From Hemicordylus capensis (taxonomy: Eukaryota; Chordata; Lepidosauria; Squamata; Cordylidae): 64,000 nucleotides of DNA. The stretch is from contig NC_069657.1 in assembly GCF_027244095.1 (NCBI RefSeq), positions 144,580,857 through 144,644,856 on the forward strand, in the 5' to 3' direction. Shown piece by piece: positions 1 to 10,391 of this stretch (position 1 is its first letter; each line of letters begins with the position of its first letter). The notes beneath the pieces were generated by a model. The model had not been told where the DNA came from, made no database searches, and worked only from the letters and a program-made list of their open reading frames with translations. The translations under genes were made by a program, and so were the position numbers.

Positions 1-782
1 CAATATATGAAGATAATAGTTGCATGGAATATGGAGATGGCTGTGAAGTGGGAGGCACAAGTGGAAAAAGCTTTGTATTTTCCCTTGTTCGAGTGAACCC
101 TCAGTACAGATATAAGAATGAAAACGTAAGACATGAGAATGATTATGATGGTGCTGACTTCCACAAAAGTAGCAAAAATGAAAAGCAAGATCATATTGAT
201 ATGAGTGTCAGAACAGGAAAGAGCTAAAACTGGTGAAATGTCACAGAAGAAGTGACTGATAGTATTTGGTCCACAAAAGAACAGCCGAAGTATAGAACAA
301 GTATGAACTAGGGAACAAATAATTCCCCCCATGTAAGAACTGGCAACCAGCTGGATACAAAGCCTTCTAGACATAACTGCTGTGTACAACAAGGGATTGC
401 AAATGGCCACATAGCGGTCATATGCCATCACTGCCAAGAGAAAAGATTCTGCTACAACCAACATGACAAACAGATACATCTGAGCCAAACAAGCAGAAAA
501 AGAAATCCTTTTGGTCACAGAGAAGATGTCGATGAGCAGTTTGGGTGTGATGGAGGAGGAATAGCAGATGTCAATAAAAGAAAGCTGGCTGAGAAAAAAA
601 TACATTGGGGTATGGAGTTGAGATTCCAACCTGATTATCAAGATGATACCAAGGTTCCCCACCAAGGTAACAATGTAGATCACGAGGAACACCATGAAGA
701 TGATGATCTGCAGCAGCTCTGGGTAGTCTGTGAAGCCCAGGAGGATGAACTCTGTCACGGAAGTGTGATTTCTTTTCTCCAT
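1..782 (-). CDS. Olfactory receptor OR1, class II, cut by the window edge
   Basis: This is an odorant-sensing class A GPCR of olfactory neurons. Reading down from an ATG at 782 gives 260 codons with no stop before the edge, so the last 50 or so codons lie outside the window. Visible marks are a sequon at N5-H-T, GN at residues 42-43 in TM1, LHTPMYFFL at 56-64, the C98-C180 disulfide pair, [10 protein letters not shown] at 119-128 and KAFSTCASH at 237-245. The ATG has a purine at -3 and G at +4, and I found no in-frame upstream ATG. The start resembles OR families 5/8/9 ([14 protein letters not shown]), but I would not assign a symbol. One oddity is FHAT where most ORs have FYGT in TM6. TM7 and the C-terminus cannot be judged. 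Confidence 0.93.
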   Translation of the reverse strand, partial: MEKRNHTSVTEFILLGFTDYPELLQIIIFMVFLVIYIVTLVGNLGIILIIRLESQLHTPMYFFLSQLSFIDICYSSSITPKLLIDIFSVTKRISFSACLAQMYLFVMLVVAESFLLAVMAYDRYVAICNPLLYTAVMSRRLCIQLVASSYMGGIICSLVHTCSILRLFFCGPNTISHFFCDISPVLALSCSDTHINMILLFIFATFVEVSTIIIILMSYVFILISVLRVHSNKGKYKAFSTCASHFTAISIFHATIIFIY

Positions 783-2650
783 TCCTTTAGGATCATGCTT
801 TATTACTAAGGGTTTGACATGATGATGGATAGGAGGTGGGGAGGAAGGTCACTCAAAAAAAGGTTCCTGAATAACCATGAGTAGCACTACTGTTTTCTTT
901 GTAAATATTTTCTTTTTGCAAAGAAGAGTGCTATGGTAAAAATTCTCAACTTACAACATTTTAATGCCTTCAAGAGACATTGCTCTTCAAAAGTCAATTT
1001 TGATAACCTGTGCAATCAGATTTTTCTCTGGGGGGAAAAAATCAAAATATTAAATGATAAAGTGCAAGTTCTTTCTTTGGCCCCTAATCCTTGCTACCTC
1101 CAAACCTAAAGCATATTAACAGAGAAATTCACAGAATTATTTGATGAGACGAAGGCTGCCTTCGGACATAATGTAAAACCTGAGGCAAATGTGGCCAAGG
1201 TTCAAGAATTTGATTGTCCACATGCGTGAACTCATAGTACCATCACCAAACTGCAGCTTAATTTTAGCCATCAGACCTGAATTGGAACCTTCATTTTCCT
1301 TTAAGTTTTGCCGCCAAAACTCTGGTCAAAAAGCAGCATCATGTCATCTGAATTTCATGTGCAGTGTTCAACCAGAGTTGAGGCTAGGAAGCTCCTCCCT
1401 CTCTCCTACTCAATTGGCTGCCACAGCTTTCCTTCATGCGTCAAAAGAAGCCCACACAGCCAGTGCCTCCCCCTTTGCAGTCTCCCTAAGTGCAGATCAG
1501 GATAATCTGGGAGCGCACGGGGGAAATTGAGACAAACTGCCAGTACATTGGACCTTTTGCCATTATGTGAGAAGGCAGCCAAAGTTTACTTGGAAGATGG
1601 TTTCCTAGCATTGCAATTCCATCTTTCCTCATTTCTTCAAGTCCTGCTGGTGCACTGTTATTTCTGCCAGCAGGTGAATGCCTCCTCCTTCCCAGGTGTG
1701 AAATATGGGCCTATTTAGTTTTTCTTAGCTCCTAATTCTTATAGCAGAAGTGGGAAAGCATCTCCACTCCAGCCATGTATAGATACCATACCATTAAAAA
1801 TAAAACTCCACCACTAATTTTTGGTAGAGTGGCATTCATTGATATAATTGTGGCTTGGTATGATCTTTCACATTAAAGGACCCTTTTCCACACATGCCAA
1901 GCTGCATGCAATTTTTATTTTAAAAACTTAGCTCAACTGTAAAAAAATAGTATTGAACAAAATTATTATTAAAATGGTCACTTTAATATACAGATTTAAA
2001 TCAATTTGTATTTTCCCTACTTTGGTGAGTATATTTTTTGCACATAATATTCTGCTGAACATTAAAAATGTCCCCCTCCAATGCTTCCAGCATCCAAAAT
2101 TTAGAAGAATAAAATTGAAATCAGATTACTAACTAGATTAAGCATGTTAAAATAACCAGAGAAAGTGAACCGAGGATGAAAACCCTGTTGTAGTAGTTTG
2201 AATTGTAGTAAACTACATTCTAATCTTTTAGAATCCATTCTGAAGGAGAACTATCTGTCTCCAAGAGGAAGGCAATGAAAAAGAGTCTCAGCCATTTTTC
2301 CAAAAATGGTTGTGTTTTCCAAAGGTTTCTGAGAATAATCCTAATCACATTTCTATACTTTTTACCTGGGTGATGCTTATCCTGAGAAACTATAGGACAG
2401 TCCTAGAAGCACATTACAAATGAACTGAATGGAGAATGTTTTTCCCTGAGTTAAAAAGCAAGTGCTGTTGGGGTGTGTGGGAGCTCTTTTTCATGCGTTT
2501 CTGTGGCCTTTGGGATCTAATCTCTGAAGCATTTTGTAAATGCTCTGTCTCAGAAAGGGATGAACGCCATGCAAAAACAACAGGAATATAATATAATACC
2601 CATTCAACACCCCCCCCCATCCTTTTTAAAAACAAAACTGACAGTATTGC
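783..2650. other. AT-rich intergenic DNA, nothing recognised
   Basis: This is upstream of OR1 on its strand. I see no conserved coding pattern, and the short ORFs here carry no family signature. A 5' exon and promoter for OR1 could be inside but I could not identify them. Confidence 0.5.
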
Positions 2651-2679
2651 TTTCCAACATGGTTAGAGTATGAGGCTCT

Positions 2680-3630
2680 CCACATGAGCAGTGTGGAGAG
2701 GTTACAGGGCTTTTGTGGGGAAAGTGGGCTTGGCCCGATCTCCCTGCACATGAACTTTCTGCCATCCCTGGGTGGCTGGATCAGCTGCCCACACAATGGG
2801 GCGCTTCACATGACACATGCGAAGTTCCTGATGGGGTTCTGTGGGGAGAGCTGGCTTAGCCCACTCTCTCTGCAGATGAACAGTCGCTCATAGCTGGGCA
2901 GCCGGATCGGCCACCGACACAACTGCCAGCTCCGTCACAGAGCCGGTGGGGGCTGAGAGGGTCGGGGTCCACATGGCCCCCAGAAGTTCCAGGATGCTTT
3001 GCATGAGCGCATGGAGCATCCTGGAGAGACCCCCGAGCCCGGGAGGCTGCTTGCAGCCTCACAGCCAGGGGTCTACCCGTGTGTAACCATGCGCTGCTGC
3101 AACACATGAGCAATGAAATGAGGTTAATGGAGTGCACACATCTGGCCCGTGAGCCCAGTGGTTCCCATGCTCCACGGAAAGGGGGCTAATCTCCCTTAGT
3201 CCACTTTCCATTGGTAGTGGAAATAGCCTCAATAACTGGCTCCATCATGGAGCCGGTTGAGGTGGTGGAGATTGGGGGTTGCCCAGCCCTCGAATGTCCC
3301 AGGATGCCCCCTATAACTACACGTGGCATTCTGGGGAGACCCCCCATGCTGGGAGGCTTGTTGGAGCCTCCCGGTCGGGGGGTCTCCTCGTAGTCGCCAT
3401 GGTGCAGACTCACGAACAGGGAAATGGGGTTAGTGGAGCACTCACTCCTCTAACCTCATTTAGCGGGGTGCAGCTCCTGTTGCAGCACACAACTGCTAGA
3501 AAGCAGGCGGGGCTACCTTAGCCCACTTTCCAGCAGTCATGAGAATAGCCTCTGAGGCTATTCACACGATGGGAGAAAATCGGGCTAGCAGAGGCTAGCT
3601 CGATTTTCTCCCATCATGTGAACCGCCGGG
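2680..3630. repeat. GC-rich multi-hairpin repeats, two or three degenerate copies
   Basis: The stretch is much richer in G+C than its flanks and is related block by block to the cleaner copy at 32878-33320. Shared blocks include the GGGGAGAGC...GCTCTC.CC.CAG hairpin, the CCGGCTCC..GGAGCCGG hairpin, the GAGACCCC...GGGGTCT block and the terminal hairpin. At about 3559-3620 a hairpin with 29-base arms and a few mismatches (AAATCGGGCTAGC core) matches the last hairpin of the 32.9-kb copy. One copy ends near 3556 (GAGAATAGCCTC) and the next begins directly (GAGGCTATTCACACG). A SINE then breaks into it. There is no protein-coding capacity. It is probably a non-autonomous DNA element. Confidence 0.7.
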
Positions 3631-3631
3631 C

Positions 3632-3838
3632 TCAGCTGTGAGTGCTGGACTAGGACCGGGGAGACCCGAGTTCAAATCACCATTCAGCCATGGTACTAGC
3701 TGGGTGACTCTGGGCCAGTCGCTTCTCTCTCAGCCTAACCTACTTCACAGGGTTGTTGTGAGGAGAAACACAAGTATGTAGTACACCGCTCTGGGCTCTC
3801 TGGAGGAAGAGCGAGATATAAATGTAAAATTATTATTT
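3632..3838 (+). repeat. tRNA-derived SINE (GTTCAAATC-type)
   Basis: The copy starts in the tRNA-like head (TGCTGGACTAGGACCGGGGA), has a box B GAGTTCAAATC, then the body with GGCCAGTCGCTTCTCT and CAGGGTTGTTGTGAGGA, and a tail ending ATATAAATGTAAAATT. The same family occurs at 15788-15998, 37270-37498 and 44472-44672. It lies inside the multi-hairpin repeat, so it is the younger insertion. Confidence 0.85.
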
Positions 3839-3842
3839 CTTG

Positions 3843-4262
3843 TTTACACAGTCAGACAGGTGTTATTGACTGGTTTGTTTTATCCAGACATCGAGTCCTT
3901 CCCAAGGACCTGGGATGCCAGAATTTTATTGTCAATGGTTATAGATATCGTCGGAGAATATAGGCTGTTCCCAGTAAAGCTGCTTTTTGTAACTGGCTGA
4001 TGGTGATTTCTGTGGCCCCTATGGTGTAGAGGTGCTCTTCAAGGTCTTTTGGAACTGCACCCAGGGTGCCAATTACCACTGGGATTATTTTGGTCTTTTT
4101 CTACCACAGCCTTTCAATTTCAATTTTTAGGTCTTTGTATTTGGTGATTTTTTCTATTTCTTTTTCTTCTATTCTGCTATCCCCTGGTATTGCTATGTCG
4201 ATTATTTTGACTTGTTTTTCTTTCTTCTCGACTACAGTTATATCTGGTGTATTGTGTGGCAG
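3843..4262 (-). mobile_element. R4/Dong-clade LINE, 5'-truncated 3' end
   Basis: Its reverse complement matches 17190-17620 closely, including the C-terminal nuclease region (IEIAIPGDS-like, then KYKDLQIEIERLW-like) and the 3' end GTCAGACAGGTGTTATTG. Only the last 420 bp remain. The truncated 5' end abuts a TAG/TTG/TTA triplet repeat and the 3' end lies by an ATT-rich SINE tail. Dong/R4 elements are known to favour TAA-type repeats, so this setting fits the clade. Confidence 0.8.
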
Positions 4263-4304
4263 ATGTTTGTCTGTTTGTAGTAGTAGTAGTAGTTATTGTT
4301 GTTG

Positions 4305-4345
<41 letters not shown>
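4263..4345. repeat. Triplet microsatellite (TAG)n(TTG)n(TTA)n
   Basis: Several TAG units pass into TTG and then about 13 TTA units. It sits directly against the truncated 5' end of the R4 LINE fragment. Confidence 0.95.
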
Positions 4346-4348
<3 letters not shown>

Positions 4349-4902
4349 ACCCAAACTTATATTTGCATATACTTGCTGATGTCAGATAATTGTAAAAGTT
4401 TAACAAAAGACAAACAATGAGCTCTAAAATGTCTCATGTCATATATTCTCAAATGGTCTTTGAAGCCAAGGAGTTACTTAAGAGAGAGAGAGAGAGTACA
4501 TAGTCAACACACAGCTGAGCTCCAAACCAGGCATAGATCTTCTGACTGTCAGAAGGGTTGGGAAAGGACAGTTTAAAATATTCACGTGTGAAAAGAGATT
4601 TTCCATTAATCCAATGGCAACACATTTGGCATTTTGTTGACTTCAGAAAGCTTAGAATGATATATAAGCCAATGAATAATCTACAGTATCTTTTAGTTCA
4701 AAAAGAACTCCATCATATTTGGGATATTTCTGAACAGAAATACTTTTTGACAGTCCCTCAGAGAGTCTGTTCTGCTAAACTAAGAGCTGAAACTTGCAAG
4801 CTGCTTATTTTGGGGCATAATAGCATATCAAAATTCAGTTTTTCTTAAATTTAAACTTTAGTCTTAGGCATGCTTATATCAACATAATGCATAAAGGCTT
4901 TA

Positions 4903-4990
4903 AGAATAATGTAGTGGTTAGAGTGTTAGACTAGGAACTTGAAGACCTGAGTTCAAATCCCCATTTAGCTGTGAAACTCACTTGCCACCT
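4903..4990 (+). repeat. tRNA-derived SINE head, fragment
   Basis: GTAGTGGTTAGAGTGTTAGA, then CCTGAGTTCAAATCCCCA and AGCTGTGAAACTCACT, match the head of the SINE family at 3632 and 15788. The body is lost after about 90 bp. Confidence 0.75.
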
Positions 4991-6109
4991 TCACACATAA
5001 TGCCAAACTGGAGGTGACTGAATTGCACTCCTCCAGCTGTTGGCATCAACAGGGATGCCACATTGGCATACCCCAAGCCTCAAAGCATGTCAAAGGGAAA
5101 TGCCACATTGGAGGATGACTGCCTTCCTCATGGTCCTCCCTTTGTCAATCAGCAGGAAACGGGAATTTGATGACAAGACGAGCACTTTGTGGCATGGTCT
5201 CCACAAATCAAATGATAAAGTATTTGCACAAGCACCCAAAGTCCTGGTGGCGTCATAAACTGGGCAACCCATTAGTTTCCCAACAAAGAGGACACATGGC
5301 AGGAGAGTGTTATCCAGGTTCTGGGTTGAAAGGTAGCCCCTGGAATTCTTGCGTCTGCTCTATTTAAAAAAACCCCAACAAATTAGTAGGGAAAGGGGGA
5401 CTAGATGCACCCCCTTGGGTGCAAGCATAAAGTTTCTGGTATTACCCATGAGTAGAACAGTCTTGGGGTAGACCAGGATGATGTTTTGGGGATGTGATCA
5501 CCAATATTGATTGACTGATTGATTGATTGATTGGATTTAATAAATAAAGTGAGACAACATGTGATTGTCCATTCTCCCAAGGACCGTTCTTTCATGAGAG
5601 TGGCAGGCCATAGAGACATGCATGTGGATCAGAGGACTGCCACCACCCAGTCCCATTGCTAGATCCACACAAGCCCCAGGGAAGATTACCACACCAACAC
5701 ATTTCCAGGCCATGGTGACTGGCAGACAGCAGGATGAAAGCGCTCACTCTGGCAGTCTGGTTATATCCATATATGCATATTGATTTTTGCCCAGCACGGT
5801 CACCCAGCTTGCCAGGGATTGCTAAAAATAGGGGCCTCCCCCACCTGTGATTCCCCATGGTGGAAGCTCCACATATGCCACAACATCGGTCCCAGACCAG
5901 AAATTATGCATGCCTACTAGGAGCCATCCCTGATCTTGCCAGACTGAGCCCATAGGGTAATGGCCAGACACATGGAGTGGCCCAAACTCTTTGGACACAT
6001 GAAGCAGCCCTGTCTGTAGGTGTTGAGTGTGTAGAGGGGAAGGCAAAGAAAATGAGTTCTATTTTTAGATGAGGCCCACATTAGTGGGGGCCCCTACAGT
6101 TGGATTGCC
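4991..6109. other. Intergenic, no gene recognised; ATTG microsatellite
   Basis: Short ORFs on both strands have no recognisable domain. A run of ATTG/ATTGA units at about 5508-5540 looks like the tail of an old retroposon. I see nothing else to support. Confidence 0.5.
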
Positions 6110-6340
6110 TAACTCATGAGGGAGAACCCGCTCCCCCTCAGAATCATTCCTACATACCAGCTCCTAGGCTTACCTGGCATGCACACAAGACATTGCTTTC
6201 TCTGTGGCCACACTCAAGCTTTGGAATCTCTCCCTAGTGAGGTGCATGTTGCCCCTTCTCCCCTGGCTTTCCAGAGGTTGGTTAAGATGTGTGTCATTGA
6301 GCTTTTGGGAATGCATAATGTTAGGAGTTTTATTGAACTG
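6110..6340 (+). mobile_element. LINE remnant, L2/CR1-like 3' coding end
   Basis: GTGGCCACACTCAAGCTTTG followed by CTCTCCCTAGTGAGG and CCTGGCTTTCCAGAGG resembles the last coding part of L2/CR1-group LINEs (roughly TLWNxLPxEV, then PLAFxRxLK). It is short and degraded. The clade is uncertain. Confidence 0.5.
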
Positions 6341-6644
6341 TGCTCTTTTTTCTTGCTGTTTTAGTGTACTTGTTTTATTTATTACTTGTTTTATTTATTT
6401 TTACTTTCTTAATTGTACTTGTTCAATTATGAGCTTTGTTGAAACTTTTTCAAAAAGTGGCACAAAAATACAGAGCTGATGAAAGTGATGCCATCCTGAG
6501 AGCCCGTATTGATGATGAGATGCTTACAGATTTGGTTGCATATCCGAGCCATGTTTTAGCAAAAGTTACAGCTGTTTATTAGCTAGCTGTTGTATTCTTC
6601 CCTCTGAATATTCTATCAATAAAGAAATACTATGAACCAAAATA

Positions 6645-6971
6645 ATTGCTGATTCTTTTTATTCCTTAGAGATAAATCCCTCACACTGGAAGAAAGAATA
6701 TTTTCCCATATGTATACTTGCATGGAAGTTTATGGAAACCAGTACAATCAAGGAAAGAAAAAACCTTTTCATTAGCATCAGCAAAGTGGGTGGGGCCTAG
6801 ATGTTTATAAAAATCATCAGCCCCTTCATCTGGGGTTGCCATATTAGTTTTCACTGTAAGTGACTATGAGATGCTTAAGTGTGTCATTATCATAGCATCA
6901 TTAAATAATAAAACAGGAACTTTTGAAGATACTGCATGGCACCATCAGTTGATTTTCATCCTGGCAAATAG
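6645..6971 (+). promoter_or_regulatory. Putative ORA promoter and non-coding exon 1
   Basis: This block aligns over its whole length with 19118-19444, which lies at the matching place upstream of ORC. Shared landmarks, in order, are TCTTTTTATTCC.CAGAGAT, the CCAGTA and AGCAGCAAAGTGG-like stretches, an ATAAAA box (6908-6913 here), ACTGCA.GGCAC, and a splice-donor-like end AATAG|GTAGGT with GT at 6972. Vertebrate ORs usually have one or more short 5' exons spliced to a single coding exon, and this fits that layout with the acceptor at 13684. Conservation of both the box and the donor between two diverged loci is the main support. The transcription start is inferred. Confidence 0.5.
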
Positions 6972-7372
6972 GTAGGTTTATGCATATTGAGTGAATTTGC
7001 CAGCCCTGTATAGAACAGTTTGGAAAAATAGTGTTATATCTATGGGACAATTTCTTGTTGTTGGGCCTGGAGAATGTGAGCGCAGAGCAACAGGCTTCAC
7101 TTCTTGTACTGATTGTTTGTCCTGTTCTTATAAATTTAGCCTTTGGTCTACCAATAACATTAGCTTAGTGTGTGAAGCCTATATCTAACCTTTAGGGTGT
7201 GAAGCCTTTAGTGTGTGAAGCCTAAATCTAACATTACCTTTGCAAACATCGGATGCATTTCTGTTTTCCAGGGTCTAATCACCATATTTGCAGTGGAGAG
7301 GGGCCAATTTTGCATGAAAATCTTGAATGTTGTGATGACAAAACAGAAGTGGCATAATAGGAATACAATGAG
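6972..7372. other. Presumed ORA intron, start
   Basis: No repeat is recognised except a short direct repeat of a GTGTGAAGCCT motif near 7160-7230. If the exon-1 model is right, the ORA intron runs from 6972 to 13684 and is filled by the repeats listed below. Confidence 0.35.
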
Positions 7373-8586
7373 GTAATTCACACAATCAAAAACTGTGAGC
7401 CGGGTCTCATGATCAGTCTATGATAGCAAATGAGATTTTCAATGAGACACCATGAATCCACTCTAATATGCTATCATAGAATCCACACTCAATACCTCAG
7501 AAACAAGAGAACCCTGTACCCCATCAGTTAGAAACCCATGGGGGTGGTTGGCACCCTATGTGCACTACACCACCACTCGCTCTGGGCCACCCCAGCACCC
7601 CCCAAGTGCACTTATGGGGCTGCTGACACCTCAATGCTTCTCTATGGGGAAAAACCTTAAAGACACGTAAACTTCAACAATTAACCAAAAATCAGCCCTC
7701 TGCCCAAATCCTTTGAAAAAATTCAGGTAGCTTCCCTGCTCATAACCAGCACTACCACCAACCCCACACCGCTCTAGGCCACCCCTTTACCCCGACATGA
7801 AGCGATACACCCTTCATTATATCTAATGGGGGAAAACCTTAAAGACACGTAAACTTCAACAATTAACCAAAAATCACCCCTTTGCCCAATTCCTTTCAAA
7901 TAATTCAGGTAGCTTCCTTGCCCACCCTAGGAACTACCAGCCACCACACTGCACTCTACAACACCCCTTTCCCCCCGACGTGAAGCTATACATTTGCTGC
8001 AATCCTCATTATTCTCTATGAGGAATTCAAAAATACTTTAACAATTCACCAATAATCAGAGGAGTGTCCAATTGCCTTGGGATTTTTTGGGTGGTAGGCA
8101 CCCCTGCCTGTCTACCACCCACCACTTTTGTGCCCCTAGGTGCTCCACAATAGGGGATATGGACTGGTTTGTGTCCCATTATACTCTATGAGAAAAATAA
8201 TTAAAAATATTTCAAATATTCATAAAAAAATCATAGGGGTGTATGATTGCTTCAGGGTTTGCATGGTTGTTGGCACCCATGGGTGCTCCACAATAAGGAA
8301 TAATTGTCTGGTTCGAATCCCATTATATCCTATGAGAAAAAAATAAAAATATTTTTCAAAAATTCATAAAAAATCGTACGAGTGTCCGATTGCTTTGGGG
8401 TTTGGGTGACAGGTACCCCTGGGTGCCAGCTACCATCCTAGCTACTTTTTGAGGTCTGAACCAGTTTGGTTCAGATCCGAACCAGGGGGTGGTTCGGACA
8501 AAACCAAAACCGGACCACCCCCTCCCAGTTCGGACCCGGTTCGGACCCGAACCGAACCAGGCGAACCAGTTTTATGCACATCCCTA
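7373..8586 (+). mobile_element. TAGGG-family hAT-like non-autonomous element, left end unclear
   Basis: The right end is clear: subterminal palindromic GGTTCGGACC-type motifs and the terminus TTATGCACATCCCTA. The interior matches the elements at 28424-29680, 37500-38993 and 54171-55189, with the same non-coding blocks (CCAATTCCTTTCAAA-like, CTCATTATTC, GAGTGTCCAATTGCC, GTGCTCCACAATAGGG). Inverted CTATGATAGCAAATG and CATATGCTATCATAG-like stretches lie near the left. The bases at 7373-7420 look instead like the end of a multi-hairpin repeat, so the left boundary is a guess. Confidence 0.65.
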
Positions 8587-8589
8587 GTG

Positions 8590-9355
8590 TTGACTCAATG
8601 TGTGGCAGCTGTGAAAAAGGCCAATTCCATGCTTGAAATCAATAGGAAGGGGTTTGAAAATAAAATTGCTAATATTATGTTGCCCTTATACAAAACTATG
8701 GGGCAGCCACATTTGGAGTACTACATGCAGTTCTAGTCACCATATCTGAAGAAGGACATTGTAGAACTGGAAAAGGGCAACCAAGATGAACAGAGTCCTA
8801 GAGCACCTTCCTTACGAGGCAAGGCTACAACACCTGGGGCTTTTTAATTAAGAAAAAATATGAATGAAGGGAGACATGATAGAGTTCCATAAAATCATGC
8901 ATGGTGTGGAGAAAGTTGATAGAGATCATTTTTCCTCCCTCTCACATAACACTAGAACCAGGGGTCATCCCATGAAACTGATTGCCAAGAAATTTAAGAT
9001 AGACAAAAGCAAGTGCTCTTTCACACCATGTATAATCAACCTATGGGATTCTCTGCCACAAGATATGGTGACAGACAACAGCCTGGATGGCTTTAAGAGG
9101 GATTAAGATATATTCATGGAGGACAGGACTATCAATGGCTACTAGTCTGAGCTCTATAGGCCACGCCCAGCCTCAGAGGCATGATGCTTCTAAATACCAG
9201 TTGCAGGGGAGTAGCAGTAGGAGAGAGGACGTGACCTCAGCTCTTGCCTGTGGACTTCCAAGAGGCATCTGGTGGGCCAGTGTGTGAAGCAGGATGCTGG
9301 ATTAGATAGGCCTTGGTCCTGATCCAGCAGGGTTTGTCTCATGTTCTTATGTAAA
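8590..9355 (+). mobile_element. CR1 LINE, 3' end of ORF2
   Basis: Translated pieces show the conserved CR1 C-terminus: a RGDMIEFHKIMHGVEKVDRD-like stretch, TRTRGHPMKL, then INLWDSLPQDMV and a following LDGFKRD. The end is the usual GATCCAGCAGGGTTTGTCTC...TTCTTATGT tail. It is 5'-truncated and shows at least one frame change between the upstream KKANSMLEINRKGF part and the RGD part. It starts right at the end of the hAT element. Confidence 0.88.
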
Positions 9356-10021
9356 GGTCAGGAATTCAGGGACTGTGGGTAGGCCCCAAAAGAGAGACAA
9401 GGAGCTTTGCGAATTGGGAAATCTCATGAACTATAGGATTAAAAAAGATAATGAGGCTGATCTCACAAGCAGCCAGGCCTTGGCAACAAACCTGGCTAAG
9501 ATGGGCTTACAACCCAGGCATGTTCAAGTTCAAGTTCTTTAATGTTACAACCACAAGCCAAAACAAAAGGAAAAGGTTACAATTATACAACAATAAATAG
9601 AGTATATATAATTAGAACCAATTAAAATTAAAATTAATTAAAAAAATTATTTTAACAGACTTGGAAACATAATGATAACAAAATTAAAACAATAAAATAT
9701 CCTTATTAACCTGGGCATGCAAAAGGCCCAAGTTCACAACCTGGGCAAGCAAATGGCCCGTGAGCATGCGTGGTGGCCTCCAAAATTGCTGTTGCACACT
9801 CAGAGAGGCCTGAAACGGGCCAGACTTGCCCAGGTGAGACCAGGGGAAGGCTAGTGCAGGGAGGAGAGCTAGTGGGGAGAGGAGAGCTGGTCTTGCAGTA
9901 GCAAGCATGACTTGTCCCCACAGCTAACGGGCCAGACTGGCCCAGAGGAGACCAGGGGAAGGCTAGTGTGGGGAGAAGGCTAGTGGGGAGAAGAGAGCTG
10001 GTCTTGCGGTAGCAAGCATGA
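9356..10021. other. Intergenic or intronic, repeat-derived
   Basis: 9530-9640 is an A-rich stretch that may be a retroposon tail. 9715-10020 holds an imperfect tandem repeat (GGCCAGACT.GCCCAG.TGAGACCAGGGGAAGG, at about 9828-9860 and 9930-9965). No gene is recognised. Confidence 0.45.
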
Positions 10022-10282
10022 CGTCCCCATAGCTAAGCAGGGTCCACCCTGGTTGTATTTGAATGGGAGACCACATGTGAGCACTGTAAGATATTACCTC
10101 AGGGGATGGAGCCACTCTGGGAAGAGCAGAATGTTCCAAGTTCCCTCCCTGGCTTCTCCAAGATAGGGCTGAGAGAGACTCCTGCCTGCAACCTTGGAGA
10201 AGCCGCTGCCAGTCTGTGTAGACAATACTGAGCTAGATAGACCAATAGTCTAACTCAGTATACAGCAGCTTCCTTTGTTTGA
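10022..10282 (+). repeat. 5S rRNA-derived SINE
   Basis: The head AGCTAAGCAGGGTCCACCCT and GAATGGGAGACCACATGTGA match the internal promoter part of vertebrate 5S rRNA. A body follows (TCCCTCCCTGGCTTCTCCA), then a tail with ACTGAGCTAGATAGACCAA and CAGTATACAGCAGCTTCCT. The same body and tail, in reverse, recur at 25772-26255 and 62967-63200. It is not a working 5S gene because the 5' part is missing and the rest is SINE body. Confidence 0.85.
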
Positions 10283-10391
10283 GGGGAACCACTGGAGATT
10301 CCCCCCTGGCCGCAGCAGCAGCCCTGAGGCCAAAGAAGTCATCAGTGGTGGTAAATTTGCCTCCCCCCCACCCCGAAATGTAACATCCCTG

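Noticed and set aside
4066-4347. A plus-strand ORF of 93 codons
   Set aside because: It is the antisense of the R4 LINE nuclease region followed by a translated microsatellite.
10022-10080. A functional 5S rRNA gene
   Set aside because: Only the internal promoter part of 5S is present and it continues into SINE body and tail.
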